Shown in pieces: positions 32,971 to 39,593 of a stretch of 44,806 nucleotides of DNA (the first letter of the stretch is position 1; each line of letters opens with the position of its first letter). The stretch covers positions 1 to 44,806 of the forward strand of contig JAHWHT010000001.1 in NCBI GenBank assembly GCA_019323135.1. The letters run 5' to 3'. The notes beneath the pieces are model-generated. The model was not told where the DNA came from and searched no databases. It saw only the letters and a program-made list of their open reading frames with translations. A program made the position numbers and the translations under genes. The DNA is from Candidatus Woesearchaeota archaeon (lineage in GTDB: Archaea; Nanobdellota; Nanobdellia; Woesearchaeales; ARS49).

Positions 32971-33083
32971 AAAAAAAGGAGCGAACTAGAGGGAAAAACC
33001 TCGTAATTGCGAGAAGAAAACTCGACTTTGGCTGGTGGGAGAACAAGGCACGCCCTCTTGTCCGTGAAAAGAATTGATTATAA
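32971..33083 (-). ncRNA. candidate small RNA between ArsR gene and Cys-motif cluster
   Basis: A 292-base gene-free stretch (32914-33205) contains, on the minus strand, a TATA-like ATTTAAAAAG (33101-33110), then about 105 bases with hairpins GGACAAG/CTTGTTC, CGAG/CTCG and GAGG/CCTC, ending in a seven-T run (32971-32977). Promoter, folds and U-tract fit an independent small RNA. I see no C/D or H/ACA boxes. A plus-strand ORF here has no ribosome site and no protein-like character. Confidence 0.4.
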
Positions 33084-33214
33084 TTTGCATGTTCCACCCC
33101 TTTTTAAATCAATAAATAAAGGTCTAGTATTTAAACATTGTTTCTCACTCCAGACTAAAAACGAAAAGTTTTTATATGCTCATTATAAAGGAATAGAGTA
33201 AAGAGGTGAATATA

Positions 33215-33568
33215 TTGGAAAACCCAAAACAAATCATCGTTGTTCTAATGGGAATCGTTCTAGTAGTAGCGATCTCTGGATTCATAATAGGCATGAACAC
33301 ACAAGCCACTGGACAATTCACTTATGCCGGCGGCAGTAATGTAGCGTATTCTGGAGGGTTTATACAGTATAGCTATCCTCAAGAACCGTGTGAATACATA
33401 CCTTGTGCAAACAACAAACAAGCAATATTTATGCAGACAATAGGCGGAACAAGCCCATGGCAAACCCAAGCACAATCAGTACTGTGCTACTGCCCAGAAA
33501 ACCCACAAAAAGTTTTCACAGTTCCAATGGTACAACAAATACCATCACAAGGAGTATATATCAAATAA
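33215..33568 (+). CDS. tandem Cys-motif membrane protein 1
   Basis: A 117-residue protein with one N-terminal helix (IIVVLMGIVLVVAISGFIIG) and an exported C-terminal part. It contains PCEYIPC and, about 30 residues later, LCYCPEN, the pattern C-x4-C ... C-x-C-P shared by the next three genes. Start is TTG at 33215, five bases after GAGGTGA; a GTG at 33206 lies inside that site. First of four paralogues separated by 14, 1 and 1 bases. Function unknown; metal binding or disulfides in the exported part are likely. Confidence 0.72.
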   Translation: MENPKQIIVVLMGIVLVVAISGFIIGMNTQATGQFTYAGGSNVAYSGGFIQYSYPQEPCEYIPCANNKQAIFMQTIGGTSPWQTQAQSVLCYCPENPQKVFTVPMVQQIPSQGVYIK

Positions 33569-33582
33569 AAAAGGTGAAACAA

Positions 33583-33885
33583 ATGGAAACCAAACCAATA
33601 ATGGCACTATCTGTAATCGCTCTACTTGCAATTGCAGGACTAGTCTTATTCATAAATAGCGAAACAACAGGAATGATATCTGGACAACAGACAGCATATG
33701 GCTGGGTGTATGGACAATATCCTAGATTTGACCAAAATCCATGCGAAGCAGTGCTAACATGCCCTGACGGCGGAATCGCACTACCTGTAGCAATGACAAA
33801 ATACACAAACCAAGTTTACTGCCAGTGCCCAGAACATGCAGTCCCATATTACAAAGCACCTGCTTACGTAAAAATAAAAAACTAA
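33583..33885 (+). CDS. tandem Cys-motif membrane protein 2
   Basis: A 100-residue paralogue: METKPIMALSVIALLAIAGL forms the N-terminal anchor, followed by PCEAVLTCPDGG and VYCQCPEHA. ATG follows AAGGTGAA by four bases. Longer in-frame starts would run into the preceding gene and lack a ribosome site. The C-x4-5-C and C-x-C-P pairs align with its neighbours although the rest has diverged strongly. Confidence 0.72.
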   Translation: METKPIMALSVIALLAIAGLVLFINSETTGMISGQQTAYGWVYGQYPRFDQNPCEAVLTCPDGGIALPVAMTKYTNQVYCQCPEHAVPYYKAPAYVKIKN

Positions 33886-33886
33886 A

Positions 33887-34183
33887 ATGGAGACAAAAAA
33901 CGCAACAATAATTGTTTTATTAGTTATTGCAATTTTTGCAATAATCGGCCTAGTACTGTTCTTTAAAACAAGTTCTCAAGGCGCAGTAACATATCAGCAA
34001 TTAATCCATAGAGATAACGCAGTCTATCTAGATTATTACAATGTATGCTCAAGAGGTCCTTGCGGAGATCAAGCAACACAGATTGGTCATGTCCAACCAG
34101 GAGAACCAAACTTTCTTGGCAATGCATTATGCGAATGCCCAGATGGACGCAGATTCCAGATAGACTACCATAAACCATACTAA
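33887..34183 (+). CDS. tandem Cys-motif membrane protein 3
   Basis: A 98-residue paralogue starting one base after the previous stop. Anchor TIIVLLVIAIFAIIGLVLFF; cysteine pairs in VCSRGPCGD and ALCECPDGR. The start METKN repeats the METK of copy 2, showing their common origin. Exported part contains aromatic residues and a G-Q-x-G-E loop. Function unknown. Confidence 0.72.
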   Translation: METKNATIIVLLVIAIFAIIGLVLFFKTSSQGAVTYQQLIHRDNAVYLDYYNVCSRGPCGDQATQIGHVQPGEPNFLGNALCECPDGRRFQIDYHKPY

Positions 34184-34184
34184 A

Positions 34185-34469
34185 ATGGACAAAGAACAGA
34201 AAAGACTAGCATTAATTATTCTAGATGTTGTAGCGATACTTGCAATACTCAGTGTAGTGTTGATGGATGATTTATCCAGAGGATATGAAAAAAGCGAATT
34301 TCAGAAGCTAGTTACTGGTGGAACACAGTGGTCTGAGCAAGACGTGTGCGGAGCAGTAAAATGCGCTGGAACAATAAGAGCCAGATTCATAGGCCATGAC
34401 CAGAAAGGATATACATTATGCAAATGCCCAGATGGGGCTGCTTATTCTATAAACAAACTTACTGGATAG
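34185..34469 (+). CDS. tandem Cys-motif membrane protein 4
   Basis: A 94-residue paralogue starting one base after the previous stop. Anchor LALIILDVVAILAILSVVLM; pairs VCGAVKCAG and TLCKCPDGA, the latter nearly identical to CECPDGR of copy 3. Its stop codon overlaps the first bases of the structured RNA candidate at 34468, so the element is part of its 3' region. Confidence 0.72.
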   Translation: MDKEQKRLALIILDVVAILAILSVVLMDDLSRGYEKSEFQKLVTGGTQWSEQDVCGAVKCAGTIRARFIGHDQKGYTLCKCPDGAAYSINKLTG

Positions 34470-34563
34470 CAGTACTGCGCTACGTTACGCTGCTAAACTC
34501 GAGTGTTATCCAGATTTATCAGACCAGACATACCAAAACGAGAACTTCGCAGGCAGTACCGCC
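34468..34563. ncRNA. candidate structured RNA, copy B
   Basis: Boxes GCGCTACGTT (34477-34486), TCCAGATTT (34509-34517), AGAACTTCGC (34541-34550) and AGG. The gap between boxes one and two is 22 bases, exactly as in copy A at 22136; the next gap is 23 against 24. The closing stem here is AGCAGTACT with AGTACCGCC, different from copy A but at the same place. Sequence between boxes is unrelated. It follows the stop of the fourth Cys-motif gene and precedes a TATA-like TTTTAAAG (34579-34586). Confidence 0.6.
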
Positions 34564-34606
34564 ATTGCCCGAAACTGTTTTAAAGCAGTGGTGATTCTAA
34601 AAATTC

Positions 34607-35272
34607 ATGTTAACAGAACTGCCTGAAAAAGCAAAAGAAGTGCTGAAGAAAGAGAAAATCACAGAGCTAAGACCTGCGCAAGAAAAAGCAATTAAAGCAG
34701 GATTGTTTAAGGGAAAGAATCTTTTGATATGCACGCCAACTGCATCAGGAAAAACACTGATAGCAGAAATGGCAGCAGCAAAAAACATTCTTGAAGGCAA
34801 AGGGAAAACAATCTATATTGTTCCTTTGGTTGCATTAGCAACAGAGAAATACAAAGAGTTCAAGAGAAAATACGAACACTTGTTTAAAATCGCATTAAGT
34901 ATCGGAGATTATGACCGTTCTGAAACACAACTAATTGACGCAGACCTGATAATCTGCACTGCAGAGAAATTAGATAGTTTAATACGACATCATTCTCCTT
35001 GGCTAAAGTTTGTTAGCTTGGTTGTGGTTGATGAAATACATTTAATGAATGATGTTAGCAGAGGACCAACACTAGAAATAATAATCACAGTCTTGAAAAA
35101 AGTTCTTCCTAACATACAGATAATAGGATTATCTGCAACAATAGGTAATCCTGGTGAGTTAGCAGAGTGGCTTAATGCAGAACTAGTTCTTGATACATGG
35201 AGACCTGTTCCTTTGAAAAAAGGAGTTTATTTACAGGGAGAAGTTGAATTTGAAGAAAAGAAAAAAAATTAA
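34607..35272 (+). CDS. Hel308/Ski2-like helicase, RecA1 domain only
   Basis: A 221-residue piece of a superfamily 2 DNA helicase. It has a Q-like region ELRPAQEKAI, Walker A TPTASGKT (43-50), DEIH (142-145) and SAT (176-178), all as in Hel308, then stops shortly after the first RecA domain (KKGVYLQGEVEFEEKKKN). Full Hel308 is near 700 residues with RecA2, winged-helix and ratchet domains. The sequence after the stop is an unrelated convergent gene. Either a truncated gene or a stand-alone domain that still binds ATP; the reading frame is intact, which favours retention. Confidence 0.8.
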   Translation: MLTELPEKAKEVLKKEKITELRPAQEKAIKAGLFKGKNLLICTPTASGKTLIAEMAAAKNILEGKGKTIYIVPLVALATEKYKEFKRKYEHLFKIALSIGDYDRSETQLIDADLIICTAEKLDSLIRHHSPWLKFVSLVVVDEIHLMNDVSRGPTLEIIITVLKKVLPNIQIIGLSATIGNPGELAEWLNAELVLDTWRPVPLKKGVYLQGEVEFEEKKKN

Positions 35273-35793
35273 AGTTCTTTCTCAGTTAAGTTAAGATGAT
35301 CCTGCTCAACTTGAATCAAGGCCTCGAAGATATCTTTAACTCTCTGTTCTGTTGCTTCTTCAAAGAACTTTTTGTAGTGAGCAATAGCATCAGTCTCTAA
35401 CTCTTTTGTCTTGTTTAGAGATTCTGTCTTGTCTTCTGTGCAGAGATCCTTTATGAACTCAATCTCACAGCCAGGATCTTTTCCTAACAATTTGCCCAAT
35501 AGTTCTGCGTGCTCTAGCTCGACTTTGCTCAAAGCTTTCATCATGCCAACAATGAACTCGTCTTTAGAGCGCTTGCGCATGCACTGATAAATCTTTGCTG
35601 CGTTTACTTCAAGATTGTAAGCAAATTCTACATTCTTCTTAGAAATCTCACTTAGTTCAGGAACTTCTGGCTCTTTATACTCTTTAGCATCAACAAGCCA
35701 TTTTACTTCTGCACCACAAAAAGGACAGTGAGTTGGTTTAGAATTACCTACATACGCTTCTCCACATATTTTACATCTAAATACTTGTACCAT
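35269..35793 (-). CDS. reverse rubrerythrin
   Basis: A 174-residue peroxidase-type diiron protein with the rubredoxin-like domain first: CKICGEAYVG and CPFCGAEV at residues 7-26. The four-helix domain follows with ligands in NLEVNAAKIY, VELEHAEL, KELETDAIAHY and VEQDHLNL. This order defines reverse rubrerythrin, reported to be an efficient H2O2/O2 reductase in clostridia. GGAGGGA precedes the ATG. It overlaps the helicase fragment end by four bases (convergent). A second, classical rubrerythrin is at 16142. Confidence 0.9.
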   Translation of the reverse strand: MVQVFRCKICGEAYVGNSKPTHCPFCGAEVKWLVDAKEYKEPEVPELSEISKKNVEFAYNLEVNAAKIYQCMRKRSKDEFIVGMMKALSKVELEHAELLGKLLGKDPGCEIEFIKDLCTEDKTESLNKTKELETDAIAHYKKFFEEATEQRVKDIFEALIQVEQDHLNLTEKEL

Positions 35794-35833
35794 TTATATC
35801 TCCCTCCAAAATTTAAAAAGAAAAGAAAAAAAA

Positions 35834-36154
35834 TTAAATTTTTATTTTCTTTGCATACTTGCCGATTATTGGCAATGGCTTTTCTTTTCCTGAAAATGAA
35901 TTAATTATTCCTAATATAGTCATAATCAACATCAAAATCCACCAAACAGGCAGTAAAGCCCAACCAATTATTGGTATAAATGCAAGGATAATCCATCCGA
36001 TAATGTATACGATAAACAGAACCAAAGACTGTTTTGCGTGATACATTGCAAACTTATTATCCTTCTTTGCCAAAAGCACAATCAAGAAACCAATTATGCT
36101 TAACAAATAAGCCAGAAATGCAAATATTTTACCTTCTTCTATTTCTTTAGTCAT
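35834..36154 (-). CDS. DUF4870/Tic20-like small membrane protein
   Basis: A 106-residue protein with three hydrophobic helices and the family motif NKFAMYHAKQSLVLFIVYIIGW; IEEGKIFAFLAYLLSIIGF at the N-terminus also fits DUF4870. ATG follows a GGGGGTAG ribosome site. Function in the family is unknown. It lies between the reverse rubrerythrin and ftsY genes, all on the minus strand, with short gaps. Confidence 0.75.
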   Translation of the reverse strand: MTKEIEEGKIFAFLAYLLSIIGFLIVLLAKKDNKFAMYHAKQSLVLFIVYIIGWIILAFIPIIGWALLPVWWILMLIMTILGIINSFSGKEKPLPIIGKYAKKIKI

Positions 36155-36209
36155 TAATATCTACCCCCTTAATAGATAGAAAAATTGAGTAAATCATTTA
36201 TAAACTTTT

Positions 36210-37577
36210 CTAAAATAATGAAGCAAGAAGCTTTTCCTTGTCAAAAGGCTCTAAATCAGGATACTCCTGACCCATGCCCAAGTATAGAATAGGTTTTTTT
36301 GTAACATAAGAGACACTGATAGCCGCCCCTCCTTTCTCATCCACATCTGCTTTTGAGAGAATTATACCATTAATTCCAACAGCTTCATCAAACTTCTGTG
36401 CCTGCTCTGTACAGTCATTGCCTGTAATGCTCTCTCCAACAAAAATGATTAAGTCTGGCTTAGATACTCTTACAATCTTTTTCATCTCTTCAACCAGATT
36501 TTGGTCAGAGTGAAGTCTTCCAGCAGTATCAATCAAAACAACATCTTTCATCTTAGCTTCTGCATGCTTAACAGCATCAAAAGCTACAGCCGCAGCATCA
36601 GAACCATAATCATGCTTAATGAGTTTTACTCCTAGTTTATCTGCATGCAATTGCAATTGATCTATTGCCGCAGCTCGGAATGTATCTGCAGCAGCCATGA
36701 CCACAGATAAATTGTTCTGCAGAAACATGTGAGCAACTTTTGCTATTGAAGTTGTCTTTCCAGAACCATTGATTCCAACAAAACAAATAACCAATGGCTT
36801 TTTCTCTTTTGCTTTAGCAAGCAAATCAATCTGCTCAACATCAAACAATTCGCTGATAGAGTTTTTCAGAGAATTAATGACAACTTCTTCTACTTTTCCT
36901 CTAGGAACAGGATTTTCTGTAAGTTCTTTCTTTAAATCTGCTTTTATTTTCTCAATAACCTCAACAGCGACGTTATTTTCAAGCATAGCAAGCTCTAAAT
37001 CCCAGAACAATTCTTCAAACTGAGATTCAGAAACCTTTTTAGTGGTAATTTTTTCAGTGATAAATGAAAAGAAGCCTTTTTTCTTTGGTTTTTCCTCAAC
37101 CTTTGGCTTTTCTTTTACTTCTGGTTTTGGTTCTGGCTTTTTTTCAGCTTTAGGTTTTGAAATTTCTTTTGGTTTTTCTTCAACTTTAACTTCTTTCTTT
37201 TCCTCAACCTTTGGTTCTTCGATAAGTTCAGGAATCTCTTCTTCGATTTCTTCTTTAACTTCCTCAACTTTTGGTTCTTTTTTGATTTCAGGAACAGGTT
37301 CTTTTACTTCTTCAACTTTTTCTTCCTTTACTTTTTCTTCCTTTACTTTTTCTTCCTTTACTTTTTCTACTTTCTCTTTTTTTACTTCTTCAACCTTTTC
37401 TTCGACAACTTCTTCTTTAACTTCTTCAACTTTAGGGGTTTCTTTGACTTCTTCGACTTTAGGCTCTTCAACTACTTCTTTCTTGACTTCGACTACTTCT
37501 TCAGGAGCCTCTTCTTCAACCTTCTTGGTAAATTTATCAAGAGCGCCTTTTATCTTCTTTTTAAGAAAGCCAAACAT
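36210..37577 (-). CDS. ftsY: signal recognition particle receptor FtsY
   Basis: A 455-residue GTPase that docks SRP-ribosome complexes at the membrane. The NG domain has G1 GINGSGKTT (about residues 268-275), DTFRAAAIDQL, DTAGR and the TKxD-equivalent SKAD. The first 170 residues are an extended acidic/basic repeat (KVEEVKE-type), much longer than in Pyrococcus FtsY, partly built from an 18-base tandem repeat. The N-terminal A region is usually the membrane-contact part. It lies four bases after prefoldin alpha, as in several archaea. Confidence 0.93.
   Translation of the reverse strand: MFGFLKKKIKGALDKFTKKVEEEAPEEVVEVKKEVVEEPKVEEVKETPKVEEVKEEVVEEKVEEVKKEKVEKVKEEKVKEEKVKEEKVEEVKEPVPEIKKEPKVEEVKEEIEEEIPELIEEPKVEEKKEVKVEEKPKEISKPKAEKKPEPKPEVKEKPKVEEKPKKKGFFSFITEKITTKKVSESQFEELFWDLELAMLENNVAVEVIEKIKADLKKELTENPVPRGKVEEVVINSLKNSISELFDVEQIDLLAKAKEKKPLVICFVGINGSGKTTSIAKVAHMFLQNNLSVVMAAADTFRAAAIDQLQLHADKLGVKLIKHDYGSDAAAVAFDAVKHAEAKMKDVVLIDTAGRLHSDQNLVEEMKKIVRVSKPDLIIFVGESITGNDCTEQAQKFDEAVGINGIILSKADVDEKGGAAISVSYVTKKPILYLGMGQEYPDLEPFDKEKLLASLF
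37321..37374 (-). repeat. 18-base tandem repeat inside ftsY
   Basis: The 18-base unit TCTTCCTTTACTTTTTCT (plus strand) occurs three times in a row, giving three copies of KVKEEK in the FtsY linker. Around it the protein repeats VEEVK-type units. Such repeats can change copy number by slippage without breaking the frame. Confidence 0.7.
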
Positions 37578-37581
37578 GTTT

Positions 37582-37998
37582 TTATTCTCCCTTCATCATA
37601 CCCATCTGCATGCCTTGAAACTTGCCTGCAAACTCTGTGAATTTTTCAGTCAGTTCTTTTTTTACTTTTGCAATCTCTTTAACCTGCTGCTTAAGCATTT
37701 CCTGCACTTCAGGGATAGTCTTTGTAACAGTTGTGTTGCTTCCAACATTAACAACTAATTCCTTGTTATCCTGTAATTTTGCCTTGACAAAAATACCAGA
37801 ACTCAAAGGAACAAGAACATCTGTGCCAACTTCAACCTTAGACATGTTTTCAAGAGCGTCAATAACAAACTCTATCTCCATAGACTGCTGCTCTACAGAA
37901 TTCAACTGCTGCTGCATCTGCTGTAATTGAGAGTTAAGCATCTGCATCTCCATCTGTTTTTGCTGCATTGATTGCGCGTTATCTTCTGTTTTAGCCAT
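37582..37998 (-). CDS. pfdA: prefoldin alpha subunit
   Basis: A 138-residue chaperone subunit. Two long coiled coils (residues 8-45 rich in Gln: MQQKQMEMQMLNSQLQQMQQQL; and the C-terminal helix EVQEMLKQQVKEIAKVKKEL) flank the beta hairpin VLVPLSSGIFVKAKL, the PfdA hallmark. Two alpha subunits form the core of the hexamer that hands nascent proteins to the thermosome. It is followed by ftsY and preceded by a small ORF on the same strand. Confidence 0.9.
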   Translation of the reverse strand: MAKTEDNAQSMQQKQMEMQMLNSQLQQMQQQLNSVEQQSMEIEFVIDALENMSKVEVGTDVLVPLSSGIFVKAKLQDNKELVVNVGSNTTVTKTIPEVQEMLKQQVKEIAKVKKELTEKFTEFAGKFQGMQMGMMKGE

Positions 37999-38002
37999 AA
38001 TA

Positions 38003-38170
38003 TCACTCCAATTTCTTCAATAAATTCTCTAGGAAATGTTTATATTCATGTTCTCCCTTTAAAAAAGTTAGGGACATACCCACAAATAAAGCCTTTTGCT
38101 GTTTCTTTAGCTTGCCTAATTCTTCCTTAACAATTGTTTTCAAATAATCTTTTTCATCTTTTGTTAACAT
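38003..38170 (-). CDS. hypothetical small protein (55 aa)
   Basis: A 55-residue soluble helical protein, MLTKDEKDYLKTIVKEELGKL and so on. The ATG at 38170 follows GAGGTGG by seven bases; a longer frame starting at 38227 would overlap scpA and lacks a ribosome site. It lies four bases before the pfdA start region and 19 bases after scpA, clearly part of the scpA-pfdA-ftsY run. No family recognised. Confidence 0.65.
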   Translation of the reverse strand: MLTKDEKDYLKTIVKEELGKLKKQQKALFVGMSLTFLKGEHEYKHFLENLLKKLE

Positions 38171-38189
38171 ATTATCCACCTCAAAAAAT

Positions 38190-38951
38190 TTAATCCTGAA
38201 TATTTTCAGATTCCTGCTCAGATTCATCTTTTAATTGAACCTGAATCTCGCCAAAATGTCCTTGCTGCTCTAAATGCACTTTGTTTTCATTAAACAAATG
38301 CAAAAGAGGAATAAAAGTATAAACATGATCTTTTCTCGTATCAGAAGGAACGAGCTTGCTAAAAGGAATGTGATTCTTTTCTTTGTTTAACTTAAAAAAA
38401 CCAAGAATCCTCGAATAAACACCTTTTATTGCGTCAGTGATATCAAATTTTCTCTCAGGCACAGAGACATTGGATTCTCTTATCGAATTAAAAACTCTTC
38501 TTTTCTTGACCTCAAGAGCCTGTTCCAGCGCACTAACCAAATCATAAACAGAAACTTTTCTTTTTCTTGGCTGAGGAGTTCTAGGCATTAATTCAATTCC
38601 TTCATATATTGCACGTTCTTCTCCGCGCTTTAACTCTGCTGCAAGATCGTCATAAAATTCATCTTCATCAACATCTGTTGAAGCAAGCAATCTGTCAAAC
38701 TCATTCAAGTCATCGCCAACCAAACGCTTTGATTTAATCTTAAGCAGCATTGCTGCAGCCAAAAGAACTTTTCCACTGACTTTCAAATCCATTTCTTTAA
38801 ACTTTTTTAATCTTTCAATATATTTTTTTGTAAGCGTAGAAACATTAACATCCCATGGATCCATCTCTTCTTTTCTGATAAGATCATAAATAATAGCCTT
38901 CCAACTAATCTCATTATCCTCCACAAGCATCTGAAAAAGCTTATCTTCCAT
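38190..38951 (-). CDS. scpA: segregation and condensation protein ScpA
   Basis: A 253-residue kleisin that bridges SMC heads. The ScpA core is visible in LIRKEEMDPWDVNVSTLTKKYIERLKKF and LAAAMLLKIKSKRLV, followed by acidic linkers and a C-terminal winged helix (HIPFSKLVPSDTRKDHVYTFIPLLHLFNENKV). The ATG at 38951 is 25 bases after TTTATATA (minus strand, near 38977), giving a leaderless mRNA; a longer frame to 38996 runs through the TATA box. ScpB and SMC are not in this window. Confidence 0.87.
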   Translation of the reverse strand: MEDKLFQMLVEDNEISWKAIIYDLIRKEEMDPWDVNVSTLTKKYIERLKKFKEMDLKVSGKVLLAAAMLLKIKSKRLVGDDLNEFDRLLASTDVDEDEFYDDLAAELKRGEERAIYEGIELMPRTPQPRKRKVSVYDLVSALEQALEVKKRRVFNSIRESNVSVPERKFDITDAIKGVYSRILGFFKLNKEKNHIPFSKLVPSDTRKDHVYTFIPLLHLFNENKVHLEQQGHFGEIQVQLKDESEQESENIQD

Positions 38952-39014
38952 AGAATCAATTATTGATAAATAGTATATAAAGTATTTGCTATTCATAACA
39001 GTAAACCTGTTAAA

Positions 39015-39097
39015 CTAGCCTTTAGAAAAGGCTAGAATCCAAAGAGGCACGACACTAAGTCGTGCAGGCGAACTACATCATAACAAAGATAGTTCGC
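39015..39097. repeat. three consecutive perfect hairpins
   Basis: Three perfect stems in a row: CTAGCCTTT/AAAGGCTAG (39015-39035), GCACGAC/GTCGTGC (39047-39065) and GCGAACTA/TAGTTCGC (39068-39097). They lie between two copies of TAACAGTAAACCT-TTAAA (from about 38997 and 39100), the second of which holds the TATA box of tRNA-Val. No ORF. May be a small structured RNA driven by the first promoter-like copy. Confidence 0.5.
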
Positions 39098-39143
39098 AGT
39101 AACAGTAAACCTTTTAAATTGCTAGTTATTTCAACAAAGACAT

Positions 39144-39216
39144 GGGCCCATGGTCTAGTGGTTATGACAACACCCTTACAAGGTGTGGATCCCCGGTTCG
39201 AATCCGGGTGGGCCCA
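39144..39216 (+). tRNA. tRNA-Val(TAC)
   Basis: Intron-less 73-base cloverleaf: acceptor GGGCCCA/TGGGCCC, anticodon stem ACACC/GGTGT with loop CTTACAA (anticodon TAC), T-arm CCCGG TTCGAAT CCGGG. TTTTAAATT about 27 bases upstream. Confidence 0.95.
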
Positions 39217-39226
39217 TTCCTGTTTT

Positions 39227-39297
39227 GCGCCAGTGGTTGAATGGTACAATACGACGTTGCCAACGTTGTGGCTCGGGTTCGATTCCCGGCTGGCGCA
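39227..39297 (+). tRNA. tRNA-Gly(GCC)
   Basis: Intron-less 71-base cloverleaf ten bases after tRNA-Val: acceptor GCGCCAG/CTGGCGC, anticodon stem CGACG/CGTTG with loop TTGCCAA (anticodon GCC), T-arm TCGGG TTCGATT CCCGG. Probably co-transcribed with tRNA-Val. Confidence 0.93.
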
Positions 39298-39350
39298 TAT
39301 CAATTCTTTAGAAACTTTTAAAAACCATTCAGAGTTTTCTACTGTTAGGC

Positions 39351-39546
39351 GGGCCCGTAGCTCAGCTTGGTTAGAGCGCTGGTCTTATATGACCACGTTT
39401 TAAACACAACTCGTCTAAGCGAGCCAGAGGTCCTGGGTTCAAACGTAAGGGACTGCACCCTATACGTACTGGCGTACGGTCAGACAAAAAGTCTGACGGG
39501 ACTCAGTCGATAATGTGATCCCTTACTGAAAGTCCCAGCGGGCCCA
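39351..39546 (+). tRNA. tRNA-Ile(TAT) with two introns
   Basis: Acceptor GGGCCCG/CGGGCCC, D-stem GCTC/GAGC, anticodon stem CTGGT/GCCAG, T-stem CTGGG/CCCAG. A 32-base intron at 37/38 (39390-39421) has a perfect central helix CTTA/TAAG with bulges TAT and CGA. An 89-base T-loop intron (39444-39532) follows. Spliced: 75 bases, anticodon loop CTTATAA, anticodon TAT. Most archaea instead read AUA with a modified CAT tRNA; a TAT isoacceptor is known from a few lineages such as Nanoarchaeum. Confidence 0.9.
39444..39532 (+). other. BHB intron in the T-loop of tRNA-Ile(TAT)
   Basis: Perfect BHB: T-stem, TTCA/TGAA helix, bulges AAC and AGT, then an eight-base intron stem GTAAGGGA/TCCCTTAC. Same site (59/60) and length as the intron of tRNA-Ala(GGC), with about ten differences. 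Changes preserve pairing: G-C to A-T in the terminal stem and G-U to G-C in the GTCAGAC/GTCTGAC hairpin. The 31 bases after that hairpin match in both apart from its loop and the 3' stem. Confidence 0.9.
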
Positions 39547-39593
39547 CTTTTTTCCCAAAACCTTTAAAAACACATTCAAACTTTGTTCAAAAT

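Noticed and set aside
33007..33201. 64-codon plus-strand ORF between the ArsR gene and the Cys-motif cluster
   Set aside because: No ribosome site or promoter at the right distance and no protein-like pattern; the region looks more like a minus-strand RNA gene.
34470..34606. Possible degenerate tRNA downstream of the Cys-motif cluster
   Set aside because: No T-loop sequence (TTCRA) or acceptor pairing is present; the segment matches the other structured element instead.
37042..37758. A 238-codon plus-strand open frame rich in Ser, Phe and Thr
   Set aside because: It is the mirror of the Lys/Glu repeat of ftsY and part of prefoldin alpha; composition follows from the opposite strand and there is no ribosome site.
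39062..39403. 113-codon ORF across the tRNA cluster
   Set aside because: It reads through tRNA-Val and tRNA-Gly and into tRNA-Ile.
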